The notes beneath the pieces are model-generated. The model was not told the origin of the DNA. It saw only the letters and a list, made by a program, of their open reading frames with translations, and searched no databases. Of a stretch of 64,000 bases of DNA, positions 54,518-63,394 are shown in pieces. Both the position numbers and the translations under genes were made by a program. Numbering within the stretch: position 1 is the stretch's first letter; the number at the start of each line of letters is the position of its first letter. The DNA comes from an uncultured Bacteroides sp. GTDB taxonomy: Bacteria > Bacteroidota > Bacteroidia > Bacteroidales > Bacteroidaceae. Location: NCBI GenBank assembly GCA_949296575.1, contig CASFPE010000019.1, forward strand, positions 1 to 64,000. The letters are read 5' to 3'.

Positions 54518-55387
54518 ATGAACATGGACACGTTATCAGAAAAACTAACCCAACTTTATGAAACCCATTGGAAAGGCTTCACGGCACAACTCGAAGCCGC
54601 CAACCTGAAAGAACGGCTGCAAGACCCGTTGTTGCTCTCCCTCGCGCTGTCCGGGCAGCAGAAAGCCGAGAGGGAAAAGGAACAAGAAAAGGCCGGATAC
54701 GACACTTGGTATGCCCGGAAAAGCACCGCCAGCCATGAAGACTGGTACACCAAGGCTGACCTAAAAATCATGTTCTTCGGGCAAGAGACCAATGGCTGGG
54801 CACGTGGTTGCGACGTGGGAGAACTGACTGCCGCATACGAGGACTTTCTGGACGACCATTATAATGCCGCCGAAGGCCACTTCTATATCGAGGGGCTTCA
54901 ACGAGGCAACCGCTTCATGCGTTGGGGCATCAACGGCATCATGAGCGGCGTAAGGGAAATGCTTGAACCATATCCCGGCAAGCGGGTGGCCATGATTTGG
55001 AACGAGATATCAAAGCTTTCGGCCCGCAAAGGGGAAGGAGGAACGTCTGTGGATGCCGCTGCGCACGAGATAGAGCGACGCTGCTTCCACGTGATTCCCA
55101 AGGAAGTTGAAATCTTGCGTCCCCACATCTTGGTGTTCCTCACCGGCCCTGGAGAGAACACCTATTATAATTACATCAAGGAGAACTTCACAGTCGGTGT
55201 CCCACAACAATTAGCCGACCTGCCCTTGCACGACGTGGCCAAGTTGCCCATTGAAGGCGTGAAGCTGGCCTACAAGACCTATCACCCCAATGCACGGGGA
55301 ACTTCTGAAGAGTTCCACTGGCAGTTCTACCAAGCCATCCTTGACGACATCAAGACTCACCTTGACACGCTGCTGCAAGGCAAATAA
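54518..55387 (+). CDS. Uncharacterised protein, possibly uracil-DNA-glycosylase fold
   Basis: 289 residues, cytosolic, no signal. Three segments recall the UDG superfamily: KIMFFGQETNGW near 85 (position of the GQDPYH-like motif), ILRPHILVFLTGPG near 210 and YKTYHPNARG near 255 (position of the HPSPLS-like loop). The N-terminal 80 residues are helical and charged. The likeness is by eye only, and the catalytic Asp and His of true UDGs are not firmly placed. The first in-frame ATG is at 54452 within the terminator region; 54518 (MNMDTLSEKL) or 54524 is more likely. Start choice is uncertain. Confidence 0.6.
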   Translation: MNMDTLSEKLTQLYETHWKGFTAQLEAANLKERLQDPLLLSLALSGQQKAEREKEQEKAGYDTWYARKSTASHEDWYTKADLKIMFFGQETNGWARGCDVGELTAAYEDFLDDHYNAAEGHFYIEGLQRGNRFMRWGINGIMSGVREMLEPYPGKRVAMIWNEISKLSARKGEGGTSVDAAAHEIERRCFHVIPKEVEILRPHILVFLTGPGENTYYNYIKENFTVGVPQQLADLPLHDVAKLPIEGVKLAYKTYHPNARGTSEEFHWQFYQAILDDIKTHLDTLLQGK

Positions 55388-55422
55388 ATGAACATTTACG
55401 AACTATCAAAGCATAAAACATC

Positions 55423-58218
55423 ATGAAACAAATTATAGTGAAATCAGTTTTTCTGTTGGCCACATTGATGATGTCGGCCAAGGCTTTCGCATACGATTTT
55501 GAGGTGGACGGCATATATTACAATATTCTATCGGATACGACATGTGAGGTAACATACTATAGAGACTACAACAAAGGAGACTATGAAGGAAATGTTACTA
55601 TACCAGAACAAGTGACGTATGACGGAATTACAAGAGTGGTCACGTCTATTGGCAACTCCGCATTTGAAAGATGCGAAAACCTCACAAATATTGACATTCC
55701 AAATTCCATCACAACGATTGGTGAAAAGACATTTTACGGTTGCACAAGCCTCACGAATATTGACATCCCTAATTCCGTCACATCGATTGGAAACTATGCT
55801 TTTTCGAGATGTACCAGCCTTACAAGTGTTGATATTCCAAACTCAGTCACGACGATGGGCCGTGGTGCGTTTGATAATTGTACAAGTCTTACAAATGTTG
55901 TCATCCCCAATTCCGTCACAATAATTGAAGATTACACATTTAATGGTTGCACTAGCCTTAAAAGCGTCAGCATTCCTAACTCCATCACCAATATTTCTTC
56001 CGATGCGTTTTCGGGGTGTTATCTTAAAGAACTGATAATTGAAGACGGAGAAGAAGATTTGAAAATCGACGACAGAGCTTTTGAAAGTTACCCGGTCAAA
56101 AAATTATATTGGGGGAGAAATTTGTCCTTGGTTCCATTTCACGGATTGACAGACGTAACCATAGGCAACTTGGTAACAGACGTGAGTTCTATAAATTGGA
56201 GAGAAAATGGTTCCTTGGAAAGCATTCGTTTGTTGCCAACGACCCCGCCAACGAGTAGATCTTTCGAGAGCCAGCAGTATGATGACACTAAAGTGACCGT
56301 ACCAATTGGCTCTCTCTCCGCTTACTTGGCCGACGATATCTGGAAAAACTTCTGGGAATTAAAAGAAACAAATTCTATCGAAGACAATGACGGTGAAAAC
56401 AGTGACACTATCGTTATAGACGGCTTGGCATACAGGACTCTTTCGGAAACAATATGCGAAGTCATACCATATTATGATGATAACGGTCAAAGAGTACTGT
56501 ATGAGGGAGATATCGTAATACCAGAACACATAACTTACGAAGGGCAAATTATGACAGTCACGACGATCGGCAAGTCTGCGTTCTCGTCTTGCACCAACCT
56601 TAGAAGTGTTGAGCTACCTAATACCATCACCGAGATAGGCCGCGGGGCATTTAGTGGTTGTGCAAACCTGTTGGGCATAAACCTCCCTAATTCTGTCACC
56701 ACAATCAGAAGCGGAGCATTTAGTGGATGCTCCGGTCTGACGAGGCTTGACATTCCTGATTCTGTAACAGCCATTAAACATAATACGTTTTCAGGCACAG
56801 GTCTGATGAGTGTTGACATACCAAGCTCTGTCACCGCAATCGGTGCCTATGCTTTTAATAGATGTTCTTATCTGTTGAATGTTGATATTCCGAACTCTGT
56901 CACCAAACTTGAGGAAGGCGCATTCTACAATTGTTCCAGCTTGTCCGACATCAATATTTCAAACTCAATATTATCAATCAAAGACAATACATTTGAATAT
57001 TGTTCCAGCCTAAGAACTATTGACATTCCCAGTTCTGTCATCACAATCGGCAACAATGCGTTTCGTGATTGCAAAGCTTTAACGACCGTCAATTTCACAA
57101 GTCCAAGTGCCACCACAACTATCTGCAAAATGGCATTTGCCTACTGTTCCAACTTGACAAGCATCAACATCCCCAATTCCGTCACTATAATTGATGAATC
57201 TGCATTTTACGATTGTCCGTCTTTGACTGACGTAAAACTGTCCAACTCCCTCTCGTCAATAGGCGACTGGGCATTTTATGATTGCTCCGGGATAACGAGC
57301 ATATCCATACCCGGATCGGTTACATTCATTGGTACACAGGCATTTGGAAATTGTCCCATAACAGAACTCATCATCGAAGATGGGGAGAAAACACTTGACG
57401 TGGATTCAGATTATATCACATTTTATGAATGCCCAGTTGAGAATTTGTATATGGGAAGGCACGTAAGCTGTCCTATGAATTTCAGAACATTGACTGATTT
57501 GACTTTGTCTGTTACTGAAATTGATGAAGATGTGTTTAGCGACTGTACAAATCTAGAAAATGTGACCATCTCAAATTCAGTCACAACTATTAATCCCGAT
57601 GCGTTTGGAGGTTGTTCCAACCTCAAGAACTTGGTATTTGAGGATGGAAAGGAATACTTGGAGGTTCATTCTGAAGCTTTTAATGGTTGCCCCATCGAGC
57701 AACTGTATTTGGGGAGGAACTTGACTTGGCAAGAATCATCCAGTTCCTCACGTTCCAACTTGACAACCCTTGCAGACGTAACCATAGGCAGCTTGGTGGC
57801 AGACGTGACAGCCATAGATTGGACAAAGAACGAGAGCTTGCTTTCAATCAAGTCTTTTGCGGCAACACCACCAGTCAGTGGAAAATTCACAAATCCCCAA
57901 TATATGAACTTGAAGGTCTCTGTGCCTTCCGGATCGCTGTCTTCGTATAAGGAAGATATCGTATGGAGGAACTTTTGGAATCTGCAAGACGATTTGCCAT
58001 CAGCGGCATCTATTGGTGAAATCCCTGCGCCACAAAGCATCAAAGCAGCAGACGGCCGCATCATCATAGAAAACGCGCAAGGCCGCATCGAGGTTTACAC
58101 CCTGTCGGGCATCCTGATGGAAAGCCTTCCTGCACAAGGCAGCACCACGGAAATCCATCTTCCGCAAGGCATTTACATCGTAAAGGCCGGTGGAAAGACT
58201 GTAAAAGTAATCTTGTAA
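55423..58218 (+). CDS. BspA-like leucine-rich-repeat surface protein
   Basis: 931 residues with a signal peptide (about 1-24, cleavage after AFA). It is built from about 23-residue LRR_5 (BspA/TpLRR) units with the pattern IPNSVTxIGxxAFxxCxSLxx. Two similar blocks occur, each starting with a YxILSxTxCEV module and a VTIPEQVTYDG strand (about 25-70 and about 327-380), which suggests duplication of a whole block. The tail (about 860-931) has EVYTLSGILMESL and IHLPQGIYIVKAGGKTVKV, a short Bacteroidetes sorting-type tail. Likely exposed on the cell surface and involved in adhesion. The coding sequence is clearly more AT-rich than its neighbours. Confidence 0.92.
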   Translation: MKQIIVKSVFLLATLMMSAKAFAYDFEVDGIYYNILSDTTCEVTYYRDYNKGDYEGNVTIPEQVTYDGITRVVTSIGNSAFERCENLTNIDIPNSITTIGEKTFYGCTSLTNIDIPNSVTSIGNYAFSRCTSLTSVDIPNSVTTMGRGAFDNCTSLTNVVIPNSVTIIEDYTFNGCTSLKSVSIPNSITNISSDAFSGCYLKELIIEDGEEDLKIDDRAFESYPVKKLYWGRNLSLVPFHGLTDVTIGNLVTDVSSINWRENGSLESIRLLPTTPPTSRSFESQQYDDTKVTVPIGSLSAYLADDIWKNFWELKETNSIEDNDGENSDTIVIDGLAYRTLSETICEVIPYYDDNGQRVLYEGDIVIPEHITYEGQIMTVTTIGKSAFSSCTNLRSVELPNTITEIGRGAFSGCANLLGINLPNSVTTIRSGAFSGCSGLTRLDIPDSVTAIKHNTFSGTGLMSVDIPSSVTAIGAYAFNRCSYLLNVDIPNSVTKLEEGAFYNCSSLSDINISNSILSIKDNTFEYCSSLRTIDIPSSVITIGNNAFRDCKALTTVNFTSPSATTTICKMAFAYCSNLTSINIPNSVTIIDESAFYDCPSLTDVKLSNSLSSIGDWAFYDCSGITSISIPGSVTFIGTQAFGNCPITELIIEDGEKTLDVDSDYITFYECPVENLYMGRHVSCPMNFRTLTDLTLSVTEIDEDVFSDCTNLENVTISNSVTTINPDAFGGCSNLKNLVFEDGKEYLEVHSEAFNGCPIEQLYLGRNLTWQESSSSSRSNLTTLADVTIGSLVADVTAIDWTKNESLLSIKSFAATPPVSGKFTNPQYMNLKVSVPSGSLSSYKEDIVWRNFWNLQDDLPSAASIGEIPAPQSIKAADGRIIIENAQGRIEVYTLSGILMESLPAQGSTTEIHLPQGIYIVKAGGKTVKVIL

Positions 58219-58229
58219 CCCACGCATCC

Positions 58230-58270
58230 ATTCTTCCGAGGAAGCCGAATGGTTTCCTCGGAAGAATTTG
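58230..58270 (+). terminator. Terminator hairpin of the BspA-like gene
   Basis: ATTCTTCCGAGGAA (58230-58243) pairs exactly with TTCCTCGGAAGAAT (58254-58267); only a short T stretch follows. Confidence 0.7.
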
Positions 58271-58519
58271 AAACAGATAATTCTCAACTTTCTGTTCATC
58301 ATCCATAAGCATGCCACGTTACTTTAATATCTGAACGATTTGTGCAGGAGAAGAATATGGCTTGGAAAAACTTGCTTTCATATAAGCATAATAAAAAACG
58401 ACCCGCCGATTTAAGCATCGTTGAGAGGCTTGGCAGGTTCTAATGTTGCAAACATACAGCTTTTGTATTTAAGCACAAAATCTTGCGGCTCCACATTTTT
58501 AATGCACGGAAATAATGCC

Positions 58520-58527
58520 TACATTTG
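58520..58527 (+). promoter_or_regulatory. -7 box (TACATTTG) ahead of a small ORF
   Basis: Exact TAnnTTTG match 25 bases before the ATG at 58553, the usual distance in this window; it supports the small ORF as real. Confidence 0.5.
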
Positions 58528-58552
58528 AGGCGAACCCGTAAGAAATAGACCT

Positions 58553-58804
58553 ATGACCATCCACGAGCAAGAAAACATCCTGTGGGAAGAATGGGCGGGG
58601 ACCTACCCTGCGCAAGAATCTATTTACCCGGATTTGACGTTCTTCCCGATAAACAGTTGGTGCCATTATTGCAAAGACCCGGAATTGCTGCTGATTAACA
58701 GTTGGCATCCGTCAAGCCGGATTTTGGATTCACAAAAGATAGACGGCATGATGCAGGCGGTGGCCGGTTTCATGGTGCAAACGCATGCCGACATCTTCCA
58801 TTGA
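58553..58804 (+). CDS. Small uncharacterised protein
   Basis: 83 residues, not recognised. It is rich in Trp, His and Tyr, with two similar stretches FFPINSWCHYCKDPE and LLLINSWHPSSR, and a CHYC pair that could bind metal. No signal peptide or membrane segment. Support for reality is indirect: a promoter box at the normal distance and an open frame without other candidates. It lies alone between BspA and the antiporter. Confidence 0.5.
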   Translation: MTIHEQENILWEEWAGTYPAQESIYPDLTFFPINSWCHYCKDPELLLINSWHPSSRILDSQKIDGMMQAVAGFMVQTHADIFH

Positions 58805-58891
58805 CCGGCGGCAACCTTGCCCTCAACACAAGTTCCAGCAAGTCCCGCTTAATTTTCCGCAATGCCATGTCCAATCGGGAAAAATAATTTC

Positions 58892-58899
58892 TATCTTTG
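58892..58899 (+). promoter_or_regulatory. -7 box (TATCTTTG) of the antiporter gene
   Basis: Exact TAnnTTTG match 53 bases before the ATG at 58953. Confidence 0.55.
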
Positions 58900-58952
58900 C
58901 ATGTAAGAAAAGAGAATTTGTGTAGCAACAACCCCTCTAAAAGAAAATTACG

Positions 58953-60434
58953 ATGAATATCCCAATGGAAGCAATGCTGCTTGTAGGAGCAGTACTTGTG
59001 TTTTGCAGCATATTAATCAGCAAGACGGGCTACCGTTTCGGCATTCCCACCTTGCTCATGTTCTTGGTAGCAGGCATGTTAGCCGGCAGTGATGGCTTGG
59101 GCTTACAGTTCCACAATGCCTACGAGGCGCAGATTGTAGGCATGATTGCCTTGAACATCATCCTCTTCACCGGAGGCATGGACACGCAGATGAAGGAGAT
59201 ACGCCCAGTGCTGTTTCCCGGCATCGCCCTTTCCACTCTCGGCGTGCTGCTCACCACCGTGATTACCGGCCTGTTCATTTTTGGCATTTCACAATGGGAG
59301 TTCACAGAGATTGAGTTCACCCTTATCGGTTCGCTGCTATTAGCCGCCACCATGTCGTCCACCGATTCGGCATCGGTATTCAACATCCTCCGTTCGCAAC
59401 GCATCAACTTGAAACACAACCTGCGCCCCATGCTGGAGTTAGAGAGCGGAAGCAACGACCCGATGGCCTATCTGCTCACCATCCTTTTGATACAATACAT
59501 GCAATCAGGCGACATATCAGGCTGGGACATTGCCCTTTCTTTTCTGCTGCAATTCATTGTAGGAGGCTTTGGAGGCTACCTCATTGGCCGTCTCACCGTG
59601 TGGATTATCAATCACATCCGACTGAACAACACCGAGCTTTACTCGGTGCTTGTGCTTTGCTTCATCTTCATCATCTATTGTGCTGTTTATCTGTTAAAAG
59701 GCAACGGCTATTTGGCCGTGTACATTGCGGGCATCGTCATCGGCAACAGCCACCTGTTCAAGAAGAAAGAGATACGCACGTTCTTGGATGGCATCACGTG
59801 GCTGTTCCAGATTGTCATGTTCCTCACCTTGGGATTATTGGTCAACCCCCACGAAATGCTCTCCGTCACCATCACGGCTTTGCTCATCAGCGTGTTCATG
59901 ATTCTGGTGGCCCGCCCCGCAAGCGTGTGGATCAGCCTGCTTCCGTTCGGCAAAAGCATCACAACAAAGTCCAAATGGTTCATATCATGGGTAGGATTGC
60001 GCGGAGCGGCTCCCATTCTGTTTGCCACTTATCCTGTGGTGGAACAGGTGGAAGGATCCAACCAAATCTTCAACATCGTGTTCTTCGTCACCATCCTCTC
60101 CCTGATCGTGCAGGGCATGACGCTGACCAAAGCGGCCAACCTCTTGAAACTGTCGGAACCACAGGAGGAGAAGAAGGATTATTTCGGCATCGAATTCCCG
60201 GACGACTTGGGCAGCACGCTGCACGAAATCACTTGCACCGGGAAACTGTTGCAGAACGGCAACCATATCAAAGACATTCCTTTCCCGAAAGGCATGTTGG
60301 TGATGATGATAAAACGAGGCGACCAATTCATCGTACCCAACGGAAGTGTAGAGTTGAAAAAGGGCGACACCCTGCTGCTCATCTCCGAAGACCACGAACA
60401 GGCACACGCTTATATGAGGGAAAACAAAGGGTAA
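58953..60434 (+). CDS. Potassium/sodium:proton antiporter, CPA1 (NhaP2/CvrA type)
   Basis: 493 residues. About twelve or thirteen transmembrane helices fill residues 5-390, with IALNIILFTGGMDTQMKEIRP near 68, SSTDSASVFNILRS near 133 and the ELESGSNDPMAYLLT motif near 157 that carries the ion-binding Asp of CPA antiporters. A cytosolic TrkA-C (RCK_C) domain follows at about 410-490. This architecture fits the potassium/proton antiporter once called cell volume regulation protein A. It exchanges K+ or Na+ for H+. Starts at 58953 or 58965 are both possible. Confidence 0.93.
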   Translation: MNIPMEAMLLVGAVLVFCSILISKTGYRFGIPTLLMFLVAGMLAGSDGLGLQFHNAYEAQIVGMIALNIILFTGGMDTQMKEIRPVLFPGIALSTLGVLLTTVITGLFIFGISQWEFTEIEFTLIGSLLLAATMSSTDSASVFNILRSQRINLKHNLRPMLELESGSNDPMAYLLTILLIQYMQSGDISGWDIALSFLLQFIVGGFGGYLIGRLTVWIINHIRLNNTELYSVLVLCFIFIIYCAVYLLKGNGYLAVYIAGIVIGNSHLFKKKEIRTFLDGITWLFQIVMFLTLGLLVNPHEMLSVTITALLISVFMILVARPASVWISLLPFGKSITTKSKWFISWVGLRGAAPILFATYPVVEQVEGSNQIFNIVFFVTILSLIVQGMTLTKAANLLKLSEPQEEKKDYFGIEFPDDLGSTLHEITCTGKLLQNGNHIKDIPFPKGMLVMMIKRGDQFIVPNGSVELKKGDTLLLISEDHEQAHAYMRENKG

Positions 60435-60437
60435 AAA

Positions 60438-60473
60438 CATCAAGGGCCGCCGGACATCCGGCGGCCCTTGATG
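60438..60473. terminator. Bidirectional terminator between antiporter and mrp genes
   Basis: A perfect 17-bp stem (60438-60454 with 60457-60473) around CA, core AAGGGCCGCCGGA, between convergent genes. Confidence 0.85.
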
Positions 60474-60477
60474 TGCA

Positions 60478-61578
60478 TCATGCGTGCGTTTCCACCACGT
60501 GTGTGGGCGGAAGCTCGCGATTGCGCCGTTCCACTTGCTCCACTACCCTGTCTGCCAATTCCCTGAATGCCTTTCCCGTAATCGTGTCGTCGTGAAGCGC
60601 CACTGGATCGCCGCCATCACCGCCTTCGCAAATGCTTTGCACAATAGGTATTTGCCCCAACAACGGCACATTCATATCCTCCGCCAAATGCTTCACGCCT
60701 TCACGCCCAAACAGGAAATACTTATTCTCCGGCAATTCTGCCGGAGTGAACCACGACATGTTCTCCACCAACCCCAGAATAGGCACGTCCACCTTGTCGT
60801 TCGTGTACATGTTGATGCCCTTCCTTGCGTCGGCTAACGCCACTTCTTGCGGCGTGCTGACAATCACCGCTCCAGTGATGCCCAATGTCTGCACCAAAGT
60901 AAGATGGATATCACTGGTTCCGGGAGGCGTGTCCAACACGAAGAAGTCCAGTTCGCCCCAATCGGCATCGCCAATCAGTTGCTTCAAAGCGTTGCTGGCC
61001 ATGCCGCCGCGCCATAATGTGGCTTGGTCAGGGTCGACAAAGAAACCGATGGAAAGCACCTTCATTCCGTACTTCTCTATCGGGATGATGAGGTCGCGCC
61101 CGCCAATTCTTTCCGCATAGGGCCGCGCATCTTCCAATTGGAGCATCTTCGGCACCGAAGGCCCGAAGATATCCGCATCCAACAAACCGACACGATAACC
61201 CTCTTTTGCCAACGCCACGGCAAGGTTGACTGCAATCGTAGATTTGCCCACACCGCCTTTTCCTGAGGAAACAGCAATGATGTTCTTCACGCCGGGCAGC
61301 ATCTTTCCCGGTTCCGGACGGGCAGCCTGACGGCTCTCAGTGGCAATATCCACAGCAACATCCGGCGACACGTAGGCATGGATGGCTGCTTCAGCCGCCT
61401 TGACAATGGATTTCATAAAGGGGTCAGTGGGTTTCTCAAACACAAGGGAGAAGCTCACTGAAAGGCCGTTGATGCGGATGTTGTCGGCCACCATCCCGGC
61501 CTCCACAATGTTTTTCCCGCTTCCGGGATAACGCACGGTGGCCAATGCGTCTAAAATCAATTTCGGATAAATAGTCAT
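60478..61578 (-). CDS. mrp: Mrp/NBP35-family Fe-S cluster carrier ATPase, lacking CXXC
   Basis: 366 residues. An N-terminal MIP18/DUF59 domain (about 1-75) precedes a ParA-like P-loop ATPase (about 95-350) with the deviant Walker A SSGKGGVGKST at 104-114. ATPases of this kind carry and insert Fe-S clusters. The usual CPxC near GxVENMS, which binds the cluster at the dimer interface, is missing: the segment reads ENMSWFTPAELPENKYFLFG. Bacteroidetes Mrp proteins may commonly have this form. It lies 75 bases downstream of trmB and is probably in the same operon. Confidence 0.93.
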   Translation of the reverse strand: MTIYPKLILDALATVRYPGSGKNIVEAGMVADNIRINGLSVSFSLVFEKPTDPFMKSIVKAAEAAIHAYVSPDVAVDIATESRQAARPEPGKMLPGVKNIIAVSSGKGGVGKSTIAVNLAVALAKEGYRVGLLDADIFGPSVPKMLQLEDARPYAERIGGRDLIIPIEKYGMKVLSIGFFVDPDQATLWRGGMASNALKQLIGDADWGELDFFVLDTPPGTSDIHLTLVQTLGITGAVIVSTPQEVALADARKGINMYTNDKVDVPILGLVENMSWFTPAELPENKYFLFGREGVKHLAEDMNVPLLGQIPIVQSICEGGDGGDPVALHDDTITGKAFRELADRVVEQVERRNRELPPTHVVETHA

Positions 61579-61653
61579 ATTTCTTCTGTTTGAACTTGTT
61601 CTTTCGTTGTCATCCGGCCTAACGGCAGCGGGAAACGTCGCGTCCCCTTCCCC

Positions 61654-62412
61654 CTACCTTCCTGTTTGCAAGGTGCTGCGCTTGCTGCGGTTGTAGCTGC
61701 GGTACGAATCCAATTCTATCTCCACTTCGGGTTCCGCCAACTCGCCTTCGTGGGGCAAGGCGAACTTCAAGTACTTGATGGTCAGCCCTCGTTCCAGCCA
61801 TTGCTGCTCATAATACGTTCGGATGCCCAAAATGTTGTCCGTGCAGCCGGAGTGGTAAAGGTCGTCTGTGTCGAAAAGCACGGGAAAATGGTTCTTCTCC
61901 ACCATGTATTTCGTGTAAGTATACAGGAAAGGGCTGTCTGTCTTCAGGTGGATGATGCCGCCGGGCTTCAAGAAACGGCGGTAACGCTCCATGAAATAAG
62001 TGGAAGTGAGCCGCTTGGTGGCTTTCTTCATTTGCGGGTCGGAAAAAGTCAGCCAAATCTCGTCCACCTCGGAAGGCGCAAAAAAGCGGTCAATCAATTC
62101 GATGTTCGTCCGCAAGAAAGCCACGTTCTGCAAGCCTTCGCGCAACGATTCTGTGGCGCCTGTCCACATGCGCGCGCCTTTGATGTCCACGCCGATAAAG
62201 TTTTTTTCCGGAAACAAGCGTGCCAACCCTACGGTATATTCCCCCCGCCCGCAGCCTAACTCCAGCACCAACGGACGATTGTTTTTAAAGAAATCGCTCT
62301 GCCATTTGCCTTGCATCGGGCAAACAGCGTCAGCTATCATGGCATATGGATATTCAAACACATGCGGGTAAGCCTGCATGTCCGCGAATTTTTCTAATTT
62401 CCCTTTTCCCAT
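61654..62412 (-). CDS. trmB: tRNA (guanine-N7-)-methyltransferase
   Basis: Methylates G46 in the variable loop of many tRNAs using SAM. 252 residues: [15 protein letters not shown] near 60 (SAM motif I), [12 protein letters not shown] near 80, and the TrmB signature [20 protein letters not shown] near 140 that replaces the usual PDPWPK, with YRRFLKPGG near 165. The C-terminus is basic. A -7 box at 62434-62441 and family length place the start at 62412 or 62418; the longer frame from 62601 is rejected. Probably co-transcribed with mrp. Confidence 0.93.
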   Translation of the reverse strand: MGKGKLEKFADMQAYPHVFEYPYAMIADAVCPMQGKWQSDFFKNNRPLVLELGCGRGEYTVGLARLFPEKNFIGVDIKGARMWTGATESLREGLQNVAFLRTNIELIDRFFAPSEVDEIWLTFSDPQMKKATKRLTSTYFMERYRRFLKPGGIIHLKTDSPFLYTYTKYMVEKNHFPVLFDTDDLYHSGCTDNILGIRTYYEQQWLERGLTIKYLKFALPHEGELAEPEVEIELDSYRSYNRSKRSTLQTGR

Positions 62413-62433
62413 CTTCATCTCTTTAAGCGCGGA

Positions 62434-62441
62434 CAAAGTTA
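62434..62441 (-). promoter_or_regulatory. -7 box (TAACTTTG) of trmB
   Basis: Exact TAnnTTTG on the minus strand, 15-22 bases ahead of the possible ATG codons at 62418 and 62412. Confidence 0.6.
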
Positions 62442-62480
62442 AGAATTTGTTCGGACTTCTCCCCGTGTCGCCCCGCAAAA

Positions 62481-62520
62481 AGAAAAAATCCTGCCGGGAC
62501 TCCTCACGAGTGCCGACAGG
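62481..62520 (-). terminator. Intrinsic terminator of the DUF975 gene
   Basis: Minus strand: 13-bp stem with two mismatches (62520-62508 with 62502-62490) followed by ATTTTTTCTTTTTG. Confidence 0.78.
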
Positions 62521-62597
62521 ACATGGATTACAAATTAGTCCAAAAAGTGTTCTTTTCCTCTTTTGCCCGGCCATCAAAGCACCGCAGGCTTCGCGGG

Positions 62598-63266
62598 TCA
62601 CAACGCGGCGGATGCAGACGCTTCTTGCGGCGCGTCATCAACAGAGACGGTTTCCGCATCCAAGCGTTTCAGTTCCTCATAGAAAGCCACACGAGATGTT
62701 TGCATATAAGGAGCTACCCACAACACTGCAATACCCAAAGTAATGATGCACAAAAGTATCCATCCGATGAAGCTCAAATCGAGCAGGAACAGCTTCATCT
62801 TGTTGCCCCGCATCATGCGCATGCTTTCCTCGATGGCACCGTTGTATTTCAAGTCCGGGCGGTCTTTCAGGATATAGGGGGTCATGCTGTAAGAATACCC
62901 CTTGATGATGCCGGGGACGAGCAACAGCAATGACCACAAGAAGATATAAATGTTTTGCAGCAACAAGGTGAGAAACACGCGGCCATAATCCTTGAAGCCA
63001 TCGAACAGCATGCCCAAATCCAGCTTGCCTTCCTGCCGCACCAACGGCATGAACATCGTATCTATGCCATATTCCAAGGGAATGCCCACAAAAATCGTAA
63101 GCAATCCACAAAGCAAAGCCAGCGCACTTCCCGCCTCTGTTCCTGTGCTGAACGCTCCATAAATAACAATGAATATCAATGTAGCCCCTACGGCCAATCC
63201 CCAGTTTCCCTTCAATGCGGCACAAGCCTCGTCGCGGAAACTCTTGCAAGTACGTGTCACTTTCAT
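62598..63266 (-). CDS. DUF975 family membrane protein
   Basis: 222 residues with five or six transmembrane segments, matching the DUF975 integral-membrane family of unknown function. Family marks: an N-terminal basic amphipathic stretch ([17 protein letters not shown]), then paired helices, the [19 protein letters not shown] segment near 125 typical of DUF975, and a late helical pair. The start at 63266 ([10 protein letters not shown]) matches the family; the longer frame from 63374 has unrelated N-terminal residues. It is followed by a terminator, so it is monocistronic. Confidence 0.85.
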   Translation of the reverse strand: MKVTRTCKSFRDEACAALKGNWGLAVGATLIFIVIYGAFSTGTEAGSALALLCGLLTIFVGIPLEYGIDTMFMPLVRQEGKLDLGMLFDGFKDYGRVFLTLLLQNIYIFLWSLLLLVPGIIKGYSYSMTPYILKDRPDLKYNGAIEESMRMMRGNKMKLFLLDLSFIGWILLCIITLGIAVLWVAPYMQTSRVAFYEELKRLDAETVSVDDAPQEASASAAL

Positions 63267-63394
63267 AGTTTTCTTGTTATCAGATTTTAAATATGCCGTA
63301 AAAATAGAAAGAAATTCCGGCTTCTGCAAAACATTTTTCTGTTTTTCTTTGCCCGAAGCCGGAATTTGTTCCAAAAAGCGTGCCGGAAGGAAGG

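Larger units (their letters stand above)
58219..58552. other. Spacer after the BspA-like gene
   Basis: 334 bases containing the terminator at 58230-58270 and the promoter box at 58520-58527. Nothing else is recognised. Confidence 0.6.

Noticed and set aside
55650..57620. Regularly spaced DNA repeats that could suggest a CRISPR array
   Set aside because: The periodicity is the coding repeat of leucine-rich units (about 69 bases) in a continuous reading frame, with degenerate copies and no spacers.
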